Assembly: GCF_000003815.2 (NCBI RefSeq) | Contig: NC_049983.1 | Location: forward strand, 21,383,650-21,447,649 | Length of the DNA stretch: 64,000 nt | Direction of reading: 5' to 3' | Source of the DNA: Branchiostoma floridae | Taxonomy: Eukaryota > Chordata > Leptocardii > Amphioxiformes > Branchiostomatidae | Shown here: one piece after another, positions 37,183 through 49,328 of the stretch | Layout of the letters: every line of letters starts with the position of its first letter | Numbering within the stretch: the first letter of the stretch is position 1 | Position numbers and translations under genes: made by a program | The notes under the pieces: model-generated | The model's input: only the letters and a program-made list of their open reading frames with translations | Databases searched by the model: none | Told to the model about the DNA's origin: nothing

Positions 37183-40100
37183 TGTATGGTACATCTTTGG
37201 ACATGGTGTAGGCTTATTTTATTGTCTATTAAATTGTGTTTTAATCTTTTAGTAACATCCTGGTATAGAAGTATGATGTTCTTATTCATAATTTTTGTAA
37301 GGAATTTCAAAACTTAAATGTGGCATGTTTTAGATAGTTAGACCTCTGCTGTACATGCACAAATGTACCTAGTCTTCCTGCTTTCATGTTTGTCAGTTCT
37401 ATGTCTCATGACCACTAGGCTCTGATCTTACAGGATACCTTGACATTGTAATGAATGAGATTTTTGGGATATATATGCATGTCAAAGTTGAGTACAGCAG
37501 TTTATAAGTCTGCAGATTCAAGTTGCAGCACTTGACAGGTGAAATATTACACTCACAAGACCAGAGGAGCCCTGCTATCTCTTTAATAAGAGACTGGACC
37601 AGAGGTAGGATGATGTGTGATGATGGTGTGTGGGGAGGGTATGCGGGATGTGAGGAGAACAGATTGAACTGGGAATAAAGCCAAATCAATTGGGTCTAGG
37701 AAATCAGGAGATAGAATATTGAATTTGGAAGGATTTATTACAATGTACCTTCTCTATTTGATTCTAAGTTGTCCCTAATCATTTCTTGGTAAAAATTCTT
37801 CATTGTACAATGTACAAACTACAAGTCATGTGCGCCTGCCCTGGAAAAGCAATTCATTTCTTCAAACTAAATGTGCCTCTATTAATTCACACAAGGCAGT
37901 TTTAGTCTACAAATGACAGACTCCATATAAGGTTAACCAGCTTTTATGTTAAGTATACTTGTATACTTTGTATCCTTATCCAAGTAATGCAAACCTGTTT
38001 GGTCTTAATTAAATTCTCCTCAGGGGTTTGTGTAATCAATAGTTGGAAAGATGTTGATAAGCATAATGCAGTTCTAATATAATTATGCTGTCAAATTGTT
38101 GATGCCTTGAAACTGAAAGAGAAAATAATTTCCACATGCCATATTAACTTCTCTATCATTTGTGCTACAAGTGTTATTTCAATATTCTACCATGCCTGCT
38201 TCTGTATAAAAGTCTGATTTTCGTTGGAGATATGTTGTATCAAAGGCAAATATCGCCGTTCAAGGATAACTCTGACACCATATAATGAAGGGTACTGGAA
38301 CATACATTGAAACCCTTCACATACAATACTTAATATGTTATGCCAGCCATCTATCTCTAACTATGGCCAGTCCCACATATGAAATCATTATTCTCAGCCG
38401 CAAGTAGCAGGCAATATTGGAAAATGTCTCCAGAATGGATGGCTAGCTCGTATCCTCCTCGCTTTGAAGTACTGTTATTAGCAGAACCCAGCCGGGCAGT
38501 TACGGCAACTTTGTATCGCTGGCTGTCAAGGCAAACTGCATCCAATCATGACGGTGCCGTGTACACGGCCCAATCCTGCCAGAGTGCAGCGTGCCCATTT
38601 AGAGAGCCTGGGGCGATATGAGGAAATATATGGAGCTGCAGGGCTTCCTGGATAATAACCACAGCCACCAGAGGAAAGGCTGACCTGCCCCAGCCCACAG
38701 AGAAGTGATGAATGGTACTTCCAGCCAAGTCTCCAGGGCTGGGGAGAGATCAATGAGACAGGGGGAGGCTGTGCAGGTCATCTCCAGGCAGTCAGGGTTG
38801 GACACGTTTTCTTAAAGTTAAATTCATTTGTACTATCGAGCAAGCATGTAAAAAAAAATTACTTGCCCGAACCAATTTTTCGCTTGCCCAAAATCCAAAT
38901 GTCACTGTTATATGCATTTTCACTTCCAAGAATAGAATTCTTATCATTGTGTCTACTTTTCTATGTTGACCATTGTTTGATGTCATGACTGTAAAAAGTT
39001 AACATATCAAAATAGCACTCAATGGAAAGTGGCCTGGACAATAGGGCTAGTGGACTTGTCCAACCTTGGCAGTGTGCCCAAGCAGCTGGACCTGAGGGTT
39101 GACTTTGATTCTCTTTACAAACAGGTCATGTTAGTGAACTTGGTGGTACAAGTTCAAAGAGGCATCATGAGGGTCACATTGGGGGTAAATGAGCCAAATG
39201 AGTGTAGGCTGACTTTGCACTGACAGACTGATTATAATGCACAGTTACAACTGAATGTATCTTAATTGAAATCCAAACTAGGAATGTAGATTGTAGTGTT
39301 GGCGAATGTCAGGGTATGCTGTGTGGGTGTTGACAAATGTCCCTATAGGATGGGTATTGACACATTTCATACCTTTTTAAACCCAGGAGACCATAACCTT
39401 GACCTGTAATATGATATTGTTTTCACAAACATTCTGATAAGATGTTCATATAGATTTGAGGAAAGTTAATTGATTTTGTACGCTTTGCTGCACACTGTTC
39501 AAAGGCAGATAGAAGTCACTGCCAGCAGAATACCTTTTTAAGGTAGAGCAGAATGAGGTATTGGACTGCAGGAGAATAATAGAATTTTCCCTCTATCTAC
39601 ATGTACTAGGCCCAAATAGTCTAGAAGGAAATGGCTCTCATTTGTGCAACAAACCAATCTCAACACTGTTAGAGTAAGCTTTGATATGGATTACACCTTG
39701 AATCTTCAATGTTAGATGCTTTTTGACATTCAAGCAGGATTTTTAGCATAGTTCCTGATTTTGTCTTATGGAAATTGATCCACAGGCAAAATACCTTGTG
39801 AAAGTGTAGCTGCGTGCAAAATTAGATTTTCCTCAGGCGTACAATTGTTACTTCCACCTCTTGAATCTCTGCCAGCTACTGTAAAGTAAAACCAACTGTT
39901 GAAGAGTCTTGTCCCAAGGTGGGTTCACAGGAGGATGGGAGGCCAGAGGTCAGGAGGCAACTGTGGAGTGACATCAGCACTGGGCTTAACCCATTCCCAC
40001 TTGAGGGAGATAAGTACATTTGTACCAAGTAGATGGGGGATATTTCTTAACATTTGTCTCTGGGGAAAGAGGGAAATCCAAATCTTATATTATTTATAAA

Positions 40101-41974
40101 AGAGATGTATGTCTTAAGGACGTAGTGTCTACTGATGTCAGATAAAAATTTCCCTTATTGAATATGGAGAGAATTACTGTCCACCTGAGTCCTTGTCTTT
40201 CAGGGGCCTTGTTTGACCTCTGGCAGCAAAACTTTCCTAGAGGGGCAAATTGATGTCAAAACGTCACATGTAAGGCTGAAGCCAAAAGTCGTAGTGTTAA
40301 GAATGCCTGCAGTAGAAGAAATGGAGTGGCCTTTGGCTGGTGTCCCAGAAGAGCCCCTGGTCTGATACATTAACCTGAAGTCTGAGCCATCAAGTACATG
40401 CTAAAGACCTGGTGGGAGAAATCCATGACTGTGATTTGGGTTTGGGGCGGTTCCTAGAAGAAAGCTCCCCCAAAAGATCAAGCAGACTAAAAATGGTATG
40501 CATCTTAAAAGACATATTGCAACATGATGACAGGTTGTGGTATGTAAAAATGCAAGCTTACCTGTGTTGACGGGAAACATGATCATAATGTATCTATCTC
40601 GGTCGTGACTGACTGACATTCTTCTTACGATGCGGGTTGTGATTGGATCTCAAATTTCTCACTGGTCCCTTTTTTTACTTCCACCAAGGTGATTAACAAA
40701 ACTGAGTATGATTTGAGTATGACTATGAATGTAACATAGAGCATGGTAGGAATATTATGGGGATATCCAGCTGCAGGAACGTGAATAAATATGGACAAAA
40801 ATTGGTTGATATCAACTGAAGTTCAAAAGATCTTAAGGTACATGTACTCTTATGTGCTTTGCTTGCATTAGGGACTTATTGATGACATATTGTACCATAG
40901 ACATTGAATTTTCCTGCATTTGGAGCTGGTAGCATTATAAGCTTACCAGTACCAGGATATATAGACTTGTTAACACTATGGAATCCTGCCAGTTGTCAAG
41001 TCTGTATTGATGCAATTTTCCATGCTATCCATGTCACTAGTAACTCTCCTATTCACATGAGGTTAATAGTTGTGATATTGAGTTGTCAGCCAATTAGGTC
41101 ATATTAGCCAATTTCTTGCTAAGCAGCCCAATTTGTGGTAATTGCATCATGAATAAGTCATAGCACATGAGCTCACTTTCAACCTATGTTCAGATATGGC
41201 TTTTCCAAAAATTCATACAGAAATCAAAAATCGAAAATCACTATCTCTAGCAGTAATCTAGCAAGCTGTATTTTGTTGCATTCTACAACCGTATGTGAAT
41301 GTCAGAATGCCTCCTTCAGTTTGTTGGAAAATTACACACCACTCGGCAGAAAGTTGAGATGTTTCGCTGGCTCAGTGGTGCATCATATTGAGTTAATAAC
41401 CCTTTTCACCCAATACAGCCTGGCATTTCAGGTCTGCCAAGTAGTAACAAATATGGTCTAAAAGTGGTTTGAGTACTCTTAAGCATTTAGTATCATATAG
41501 AAGTGGCTGAAATTGAACTTTCCTTAAATTGTTTTTCAAAGCATTCAATTGCACACTTCGGTGTTCAAGTACCCTGTACTGTATCTTATTTTGATGAGAA
41601 AGGAATACAAAAAAAATTCAAAATGTTTTGTAATATGCTCTAACAAGTTACAGTTACTGTAGCTACATGTAGTCATAGTAGTTATGGAAAGAAACACTGG
41701 TGTAGTGTCTATAACTGATTAAGTGCTTAAGGGAATGAGGCATTTTTACTTACAGTACCTCTTATATTGTGGCTTATGCTAGTCACATTTTGGTATGTAA
41801 TTGATGTGAGATACCTACATAGCACACACTGGTTTGAGAAATTGATAAAGGATTAGATGTGTTCATTAGCCAAGTAGAGTAATAGCACTGCACATCATTA
41901 GCAGATGTTGGGAAAATTTAGGGTATACATGTAAGAAAAGCTACAGAACAGAAACGTTGTACAGTTGATTGTGC

Positions 41975-42130
41975 GTGCTATGCACTGAAAGGGTAAATTA
42001 CATTTCAGAAAAGTTATAAAACATGAACTTGCACATTAAAATTCTGCCATGCACTGAAAGGGTAAATTACATTTCAGAAAAGTTACAGAACAGAAACTTG
42101 TACAGTTAATTGTGCTATGCACTGAAATGA
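41975..42130 (+). repeat. Imperfect tandem duplication, about 72-bp unit
   Basis: ATGCACTGAAAGGGTAAATT followed by ACATTTCAGAAAAGTTA occurs near 41981 and again near 42053. A third partial ATGCACTGAAA is near 42117. CAGAACAGAAAC and TTGTACAGTT phrases also recur on both sides. Confidence 0.65.
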
Positions 42131-43962
42131 TTAGTCGTGTTTGGCCAATGTTTTGCCAGACAATTCCCAGGCAGCTGCCCAAGAGCAGCTCTGAGAAGGC
42201 TAAGCTGTTTATCATGCAGCTACAGGCCTGATATCCAAGGGAGACAGTAGGTCTAACTTCCTGCCCAATCCCTGCCTGTGACTCTGAATGTCAGCTGATG
42301 GTTTGGGGCCATGATTAAATGTCTTTCAATCTAGTCTTGAGAGGATTTTCAATGGGAGCAAGTAACACCCACAAATCCATCAGTCTGGTTGTGCGCGGAG
42401 AAGCAATCTCCTGCAGGTGAAAGAAGTGCTCTTTCTCTCCCCATGGTTTTTACATTGGTAGCAAGCAAATGAGTTGATGTTGTGCAGGGCTAGAGTTGAA
42501 TGCAGTCTTGTTGATGGGTAAGTAGAGTCTGTTATACAGGATCATCCTTCTTATCGTGACATATTCCTGTTCTTGCAAAAAGGTGTCACAGTTGAGCTTC
42601 AATTTCCTGTGGCTCAATCAAATGTGTTAAAGCTTTGGCTCGTGAACGTTAGATTACAATTACAATTACAGTAAGATAAATTAAGAGAAATCAGCAAATT
42701 TTGTGAATTTTTTCTATAACGTCTCATGTAGTCATATAGCCGCCTTAAAAGGTGCATAAGGTGAATATTTTAAGATGCAGGTCAAGAGTAATAGTGGGAC
42801 TATCCGTTGCAACATACTTTGACATTGAAGCATTTCATCCCATTTCCCGTGTTTGAAATATTCATTGGTCTTGATCGGTTTTATCTTTGTTGTGGGGAAA
42901 TGGATGGATTTGTTGTGGGGCAATGGATATGAACAGATGTGACAAGAGGAAGGCAACTTGACATCAAAGCTGGGGATTTAAGAGGCCCTTTCAAGCCATA
43001 CTCAAGAGGCAGGTACTAGGCTGTACTCGTGATGGTAATGAGCTCTGCAGAGCCTGGAAAGATTGGCAGTCTAGATGCTTGTTGCCAGAGAGACAAGCAC
43101 AGGGTTTCAATTAGAATAGAATTAGCTAGAGGTTACCATTGATCTGGACTCATTTCACACTGCATTGTGGCTCAGCATTGCATGTTTTGGTCCGAAATTG
43201 TAAGAAGGGATTTTAATGGGAATGTCCACTATACATGTAGCTTTGAATGGCTAGATTAGTAGACATGTATGATTTTTAATCTAAAAGTCTAAATGAACAT
43301 TTTGATGAAAATTAATGGAGTTTTTTCTTCTTCTCAAATATCCCAGACATATTCAACGTATTCACAATTAGATTTAAAAAGAAGGCCGGTGAAAAATGAA
43401 TCAATGAATGTTCACCGTCCTGTTCAGAGTCATGCATCATGTTGGTTTGTTTCATCAGGATTCCTGGCTCTTTTGAATCCAAACTAATTACCGGCAGTCT
43501 GCAGACTGAAGAATTGCCAATTTGTCTGCAAGTATCGTCACAAAAGTCAGAATTCCTCAATTAGTTAACTAGTTAATTCTAGATTTTTGTGTTGTAGGAT
43601 ACAATCCTTTAGAGAAGAAACATCTTTGTAGCATTCATAATGCTACTTTGAGAGTTACAGGTACTAAGGCTGGATGCCTTGGGTTTCATATGGGGGATTC
43701 CAAATATGCAGAGGGTATTTGTGTTTGCCTCTTACTGTCCTCTGTTATTTTGAGTAGTTGGATTAAATAATTGGGTTTGAGTTTTAAAGATGAAGGCAGC
43801 ACTAAGGGTGTGATGAATCAGGTAACTGTCCTTGGTGCTAAGTAATTGGTTGTCATGTTCAACGTCACCAGCTCTTCACATTGACAAATTCAGTGCAGCT
43901 TTAGGCTGAATGAATGACTTTTGCACATTACCAGTACATTTCCAACGATTCACATTGATGCT

Positions 43963-44463
43963 AGTGTGGTGTAACCAGTAGAGCGTTCTGCTCGGAATCT
44001 AAAGATCCCAAGTTTGATACCCTGCCCCGACGTTGTGCCCTTAGGAAAGGCACTTAACATTACTTTCCCTTACGGTGGAGTGATACCCACTGAGCCTCTT
44101 CGGCTAATCTGTCTAATTGTGTGCCATAAGCATACTACAGATTTGTTGTGCCAATGTGCCAACATCTGCACATTGACTTCCACCAAGAACTGTTCATTCC
44201 CAACAATTGCTTTATCATGGTTTATTTGTAATCCTTAGTGGATGTTTTGTAGCTACTAGTATTTTAGGGACCTGCCCATTTTCTGTATTAGTATTACCCT
44301 AGTTCCCAAGGCTGCTTTGATGTTATGACTTGCCTGTCTGATCTATGTATGGTTGTCTTTAGATTATTGAAGCTTGTTGCCCCAGTAGTCTGCAGCTAAT
44401 CATAAATTGATTTGCGTCATAAACACTGCCATGTATCAATAAACTTGTCTTGAACCTTGAACG
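43963..44463 (+). mobile_element. tRNA-derived SINE
   Basis: The head resembles a tRNA gene: an A-box-like TGGTGTAACCAGTAGAGC (43967-43984) and a B-box-like AAGTTTGATACC (44010-44021). It is followed by GTGCCCTTAGGAAAGGCACT, the conserved block of many invertebrate and fish SINEs. The stretch ending CAATAAACTTGTCTTGAAC near 44450 may be the LINE-derived tail of the same copy. It is not a functional tRNA because the stem pairing is lost. Confidence 0.6.
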
Positions 44464-44744
44464 CCTCTCAACACATTGGGTGCCTGACAAATGTTTGGAA
44501 AGTGAAGAAGTATTGGTTTACGTTTCTATAAAGTTATAATCCAGATGTAATAACTTTTGCATTGTAATTTGCTACTAGAACGAACAAACCATATTCTCAT
44601 CTTGATAAATTGTATTTAAAAAGCATGCACACCAATGAAATTTCAAATTTTACGACAAATTATGTATTAGTGCAGCACATGTGCATAGTGATGCTTGTAC
44701 CTGCAATTTCCTATCGATTTTTTCCTTGTCATTCTAGATATTAA

Positions 44745-45830
44745 CCCTCTCAGCACGAGAAGCCACTATCATGGCTTTCCCATAGGACACGAGAAGCCAC
44801 GATGGTGGCTTCAGGTTTAATTCCGGCGGGAAATTCAAACTGACTACTGTGAAATGGTAAATTTGGCAGAGTCTGCCAATCAGGATGCTTGTATCTTTGA
44901 CCAACCAGAAGGGATGTAGCATTTGAGCCCTGTTTCTGAGGCCTCCAGCGTGTGTTTTGGCTTCAGTTTTCTACAGGTTTATTTAGTAAATTTAGCAGAA
45001 ATAGAGACAGTTTGGTGGATAATTTTGTTGGAGGCTTACAGGAGTGATGACAGGGAAATCCTTGAGGGACAGCAAGGCAAACACCCAGCTGTTTTTGTTG
45101 AGATCAAATGAGCTGATATCACCGTGTCTAATGAGTTCTACATGCATGCTTCCTTGTTGTTTTTCTTGGGGCATAAGGAGGTCCAGGTCAGGTCAGATAG
45201 GTCACTGGTCCAAATTGACATTTTATATACTCTGATACCTGTTTCTCTACCCAAGTCATAGTAAGTGGATTTATTTGACTCCCTGATATGTGGAGAACAT
45301 CCAGAAAAATAATTTGCCATTTAGCACAAGGCATATTCATTATTTTAATAGTACAACTACAGGTGTGGGGAGGGGGGCACAACTGTTTATTGGGGTGAAC
45401 ATTTGTTTATCAACACAGAACTTATTTGAAATCATGCTTTGATTTTTAGTTTTTGGTCATTCTAACAGCATACCAGCATTGTGTATGTATGGTTGAGTAT
45501 TTCTACATAGTTTTATGATAAATGACACAAAAAACTCAGCCCCTAGCCAAATGTTTTCTTTTGTGAAACTTTTTTTGGGAGTGTTGCAAATGTGTTTTTG
45601 AGTGGTTTCCATGACGATTGCTGTCCTCAGATTGATGGTATGATATTTATTTTGCTTGTTTTGGAAAGGCCATTCTGTTAGCTTTCCAGCAATATATAGT
45701 TTTCCTAGTCTACTCCTTACATAACAGCTGTAATAATAATACACAAAGAGTACTAATTGACACCTGTATAGACTGAAATTATATGTCGTATATGGTATAC
45801 AGGAAAAAATTTTATGACGTGTTGAGAGGG
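44745..45830. mobile_element. piggyBac-like non-autonomous element (1086 bp)
   Basis: TTAA flanks both ends (44741-44744 and 45831-45834). The ends are CCCTCTCAGCACG and, as complement of the right, CCCTCTCAACACG, one mismatch in 13. CCC-type termini with TTAA targets are the piggyBac signature. Near the left end AGCCAC.AT.TGGCTT occurs twice. No transposase frame is present. Confidence 0.6.
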
Positions 45831-46517
45831 TTAATATGAATGGTTAATTTAGAATATGCTAGAACATTTAGCCAAAGTTATTACTCTTTAGCGTGTTGGT
45901 TTTCCCCTGAGTACATCCTTGATTGGTACTAAATAAAGTCTCTCTGTTCTGATTAACATTGATGGTTGAGCATTACCCGTCTGGGTGTATCAGTTTGTTT
46001 GAGAGCGTAACAGTTTGTTGAGAATGTAAAGAAGCAAGTGAACACTAAATGATACTTAAGCTGTCTGCTAGTATGCCATGTCTATTACTTAAAACTGTAC
46101 ATCAAAGTTGTTCCTATAATTGGCAGTATGACAGGTGATATGTTTTAAGAGATGTTCTTTGGCCAGAGTCTAGCATACAGGAGCTTATGTGAGCTATAGA
46201 GTTTGATGACTGTAATTTCCTCCACTTAATCCTAACATGCTGGTGGGGCTGTCTGGGTGCTACTAGCTATAACACATGTATAATAACACAAACTAAGCTC
46301 ACATAAACTTGTGTGGAAATAAATCATGTGCTGATTTATGGTATTAACAACTTCAAAAGAAATGATTCTTCACTCTCTGTCAACATTGAGTGACAAAGAA
46401 GGCAAAGTTCCCAAAATGCTGAATTAGGTACAACATTAGAGCATATCTTTTGGGCAGTACAGAAATTCAAGTCATTAAACAATACGTTCCTTTCATGTTT
46501 TCACAGAGTTCGTCAGA

Positions 46518-47684
46518 ATGGAGCGGTTGAATCTGCTGCCAGGTTTTCTCCTGCTATACTCTGTGGTTCTACAGCTAGTGACTGTTGTCCAGGGTCTTCA
46601 CATCTACAGAACATTTACCCCACCTGACGTCATCCTCAACCACCTGTCAGTGGACAACCAGACTGGCAAGGTTTACATTGGAGCAGTGGACAATTTGTAC
46701 CAGTTAAATCGGCAGCTTGATGTAGAGAAGACAGTGTCCACAGGTCCACGGTTAGACAGTGTGAACTGTCCTGGACCTGCTGAAGGAGACACGACATGTC
46801 CAGATAGAGTAGACACTTCCAATGTGAACAAGATTCTGGCTATTGACCAGCAGGGGGGTCATCTGATCACCTGTGGCACAGTGTACCAGGGAATCTGTCA
46901 AGTGAGGAACTTGAGAGATATCAGTCAGATTTCTGTGTCATACACCCCTGATTTTACTAAATATGTTGCCACTAATTCCCCCTCACGGACCACAGTGGGG
47001 TTTGTGGCACCTGGGCCACAACCATTTGAAGAAAATGCCCTGTATGTGGGAAGCACATATGGCGAGCACAATGATGACATTGTCATCAGGGAGAATGTTC
47101 CGGCTGTTTCCATACGGTCATTGCAATCTTCTACAATCTTCCAAGTCATGAATAACGGGGAAGCTAAGTTTGTGGTCAATCCAACAGAGCTGAGGCAGCA
47201 GTATTTGATCAGCTACATCCATGGATTCAGCAGTAAAAACCGTGTCTACTTTGCAACAGTTCAGATGGAAACAGTCCCAAAGCCTGGGTTTGACCCACCT
47301 TCATACTGGTCCAAACTCACTCGACTGTGCTTAGGAGATGTCAACTTTTACTCTTACATGGAAATACCTTTAAAATGCCAGGGCCAAAATGGAACAAACT
47401 ACAACCTTTTACAGGCTGTGTATGTCAGCAAACCTGGACAGAAACTGGCGGAGAGTATGGGACTTCCGGATGATGACGAGGTGCTGTTTGGTGTGTTTTC
47501 AGCCAGTAAAACCCCATCTGGCACGGAGCCCCTGGATAGCTCTGCCCTTTGTGTCTTCTCCATGTCAGAAGTCAATGAAGAATTTGGCAAAGTCCAGGAA
47601 GCCTGCTACACAGGGGGAGAAGGGGGAGATGGTATCGCTAAACCACTAGAATTTGCTGGAGGTACAATTTGTACAAGTTTTCAG
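46518..47684 (+). CDS. PLXNB: Plexin-B, first coding exon (signal peptide and most of sema domain)
   Basis: The acceptor TTTTCACAG lies just before the ATG. The exon codes 389 residues and ends in frame at TTTTCAG|GTACAT. Residues 1-26 are a hydrophobic signal peptide ending VVQG. From about residue 27 the sema beta-propeller follows: HIYRTF, GKVYIGAVDNLYQLN, SNVNKIL, TCGTVYQGICQ, FYSYMEIPLKC and ALCVFSM. YVATNSPSRTTVGFVAPG and the later YPCGDSFTP match plexin-B1/B3 better than plexin-A, as recalled. Plexin-B is a cell-surface semaphorin-4 receptor whose intracellular part, not in this window, is a Ras/Rap GAP that also binds Rho GTPases and PDZ-RhoGEFs. NQT at residue 47 is a likely N-glycosylation site. 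The frame reads past the donor to 47762, but that is intron. Confidence 0.95.
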
Positions 47685-47998
47685 GTACATACATTTTTAC
47701 CAAACAATTTTCTTGGATCGAATTGGTCTGTGACTAAGTGTTCACCACTTTGGGAAGAGTAATGCACAGCCATTGTGAGATGATAAGATATTCTTTTTGA
47801 AGGTTGTTTGCCTTTTAATGAGATGGACAAAAGGGAGTTTCTCAAGTTTGATGATGCAGCACGGCAGATGATACACTGGCCATATTGCTTTTAGCTCTCC
47901 ATCCAAGGAGTCTGCAAAGTTGTTTTAGGTGCCACATTTAGAAACTTTAAGATTTGTTAGCAGTTAACAAAAGATTACTTCAAGAATACGTGTACATG

Positions 47999-48299
47999 CA
48001 GGGCTCGAATTTAACTATGTCCCGATGTCCCGGGGCCACTAAAATTTAGGCCGGGACAACTGAAAAATCTTTTTGGGACACTTTTGGGACACTAGGAAAA
48101 TAATCAACGAATCAACATCAGAATGTCCGATCTCCCCGCGCCCCGCGGTTGTCAGGCGTGCGTACTCTGACTTACAGTTGTTGAAATACATAATTTCTGA
48201 AAATAGGGTTGGGACAGTCCATCCTCACTTCGGGACAGTTGAAATTTATTTTTGGGACAATGCTGGGACAGTAGGGAAAAAAGTTAATTTTGAGGCCTG
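47999..48299. mobile_element. hAT-like TIR element in plexin-B intron (301 bp)
   Basis: The ends are CAGGGCTCGAATTTAACT and, as complement, CAGGCCTCAAAATTAACT. GGGACA recurs many times inside. ACATG abuts both ends (47994-47998 and 48300-48304), which is shorter than the 8 bp usual for hAT, so the superfamily is tentative. The GC-rich interior contrasts with the intron. Confidence 0.5.
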
Positions 48300-48410
48300 A
48301 CATGATAATGTTGGATAGTATTGAATATTCTTTTTAGAACTGCCAGGTTCAGTTTGTAGGTTAGAAGCAAGTTGATTCCATCTAAGTTTATGATATTTCT
48401 CTTCCATCAG

Positions 48411-48596
48411 AGTCAGATAATGGAAAGCTACCCCTGCGGGGATAGCTTCACCCCAAAGCAGTTTGGAGGAACAGTCCCTCTGACACGTACGGCTGTAGCA
48501 GAGTTCCCCACAACTGGACTTACAAGTGTTGCTGCTTCAACTGTCAATGACTACACCGCAGCCTTCCTGGGAACTACTAATGGCCAACTCATCAAG
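48411..48596 (+). CDS. PLXNB: Plexin-B, second coding exon (sema domain)
   Basis: Sixty-two codons, phase 0 at both ends, acceptor TTCCATCAG and donor ATCAAG|GTAATG. The product (residues 390-451) holds MESYPCGDSFTP, the VPLTRTA strand and AAFLGTTNGQLIK, the last blades of the sema propeller. YPCG and the absence of the plexin-A GGTV insertion pattern support plexin-B. It joins SFQ of the previous exon without a frame change. Confidence 0.93.
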
Positions 48597-49196
48597 GTAA
48601 TGTTCATTTGTAGTTAAATCTTATCAATTTTCATACTTGAACTTGATGTATTCCAGACCTCATATCACTCCTGAAATCAGCTTTAGCCATACTGTATTGA
48701 ATATTCTTTCAATGCCAAAGTCTTGACACATTTATGGAATGTCTTGCTTTTATAAGCTCATGGTAGTTGCTGAACTAGGTTTAGTTGTCATAGAGCCTTA
48801 AAACCTCCTTAAACAACTCTACATTCATGAAGTTGCTACTTCACAGATGTATATTTGCCACAAGGTAGAAATTGCCCTTATGAATACCATGGTATGATGT
48901 CTTTTCTTGCCAGTTACATGTGCAATGGCCAACTGTAGGTCGTGAGTTGGATCCCTGGCCCAGTCATATCAAAGACTTAAGAAATGATACATAATGCAAA
49001 ATTGCTCTGCTTAGCTTAGTTTTTGGGAGAGTATTTGGACACACACCACTACCAATTTAGTAGCCCCCTGCTGTATTGATTGCACAAAGTTGTGTGGCCC
49101 AAGGGCTATTGAAATAGAGATAGGTGTTGTCTTATACACCATTTGGTGACAGAAGGTGTATAAAACTATAAATTCCCTAACTTATGTTTGTATTAG
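48597..49196 (+). other. Plexin-B intron
   Basis: A 600-bp intron with no exon signature. GTGAGTTGGATCCCTGG near 48940 resembles a tRNA B box, but no A box is seen. Confidence 0.6.
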
Positions 49197-49328
49197 GTGC
49201 TGGTGTGGTCTGGAGTTGCAGCCGACCCGTACGAGCAGATCACCGTGGTCTCAGGAAGCAGGGTGCAGCAGGACATGCAGTTTGATGCCATCGACCCGCA
49301 GCACCTGTATGTGATGACTGAGAACAAG
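49197..49328 (+). CDS. PLXNB: Plexin-B, third coding exon (end of sema domain)
   Basis: Forty-four codons, phase 0, between TGTATTAG and GAACAAG|GTGGGT. The product (residues 452-495) reads VLVWSGVAADPYEQITVVSG and ends HLYVMTENK, the hallmark just before the KVPVxxC start of the PSI domain in plexin-B. That next exon was not found anywhere up to 64000, so the coding region is cut by the window edge. Confidence 0.93.

Larger units (their letters stand above)
13982..46517 (+). other. Long first intron of plexin-B (inferred)
   Basis: About 32.5 kb with no convincing coding exon on either strand. It holds the repeats listed separately, a well-formed candidate untranslated exon at 30679-30800, and AT-rich sequence that may include enhancers not recognisable from one genome. 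Frames up to 145 codons, for example minus 22796-22359 and 21138-20737, show no domain motif. Confidence 0.45.

Noticed and set aside
46925-47590. Minus-strand frames opposite the plexin exon
   Set aside because: Shadows of a strongly coding plus-strand exon.
48935-48960. tRNA-like B box GAGTTGGATCCC
   Set aside because: No A box and no SINE core block beside it.
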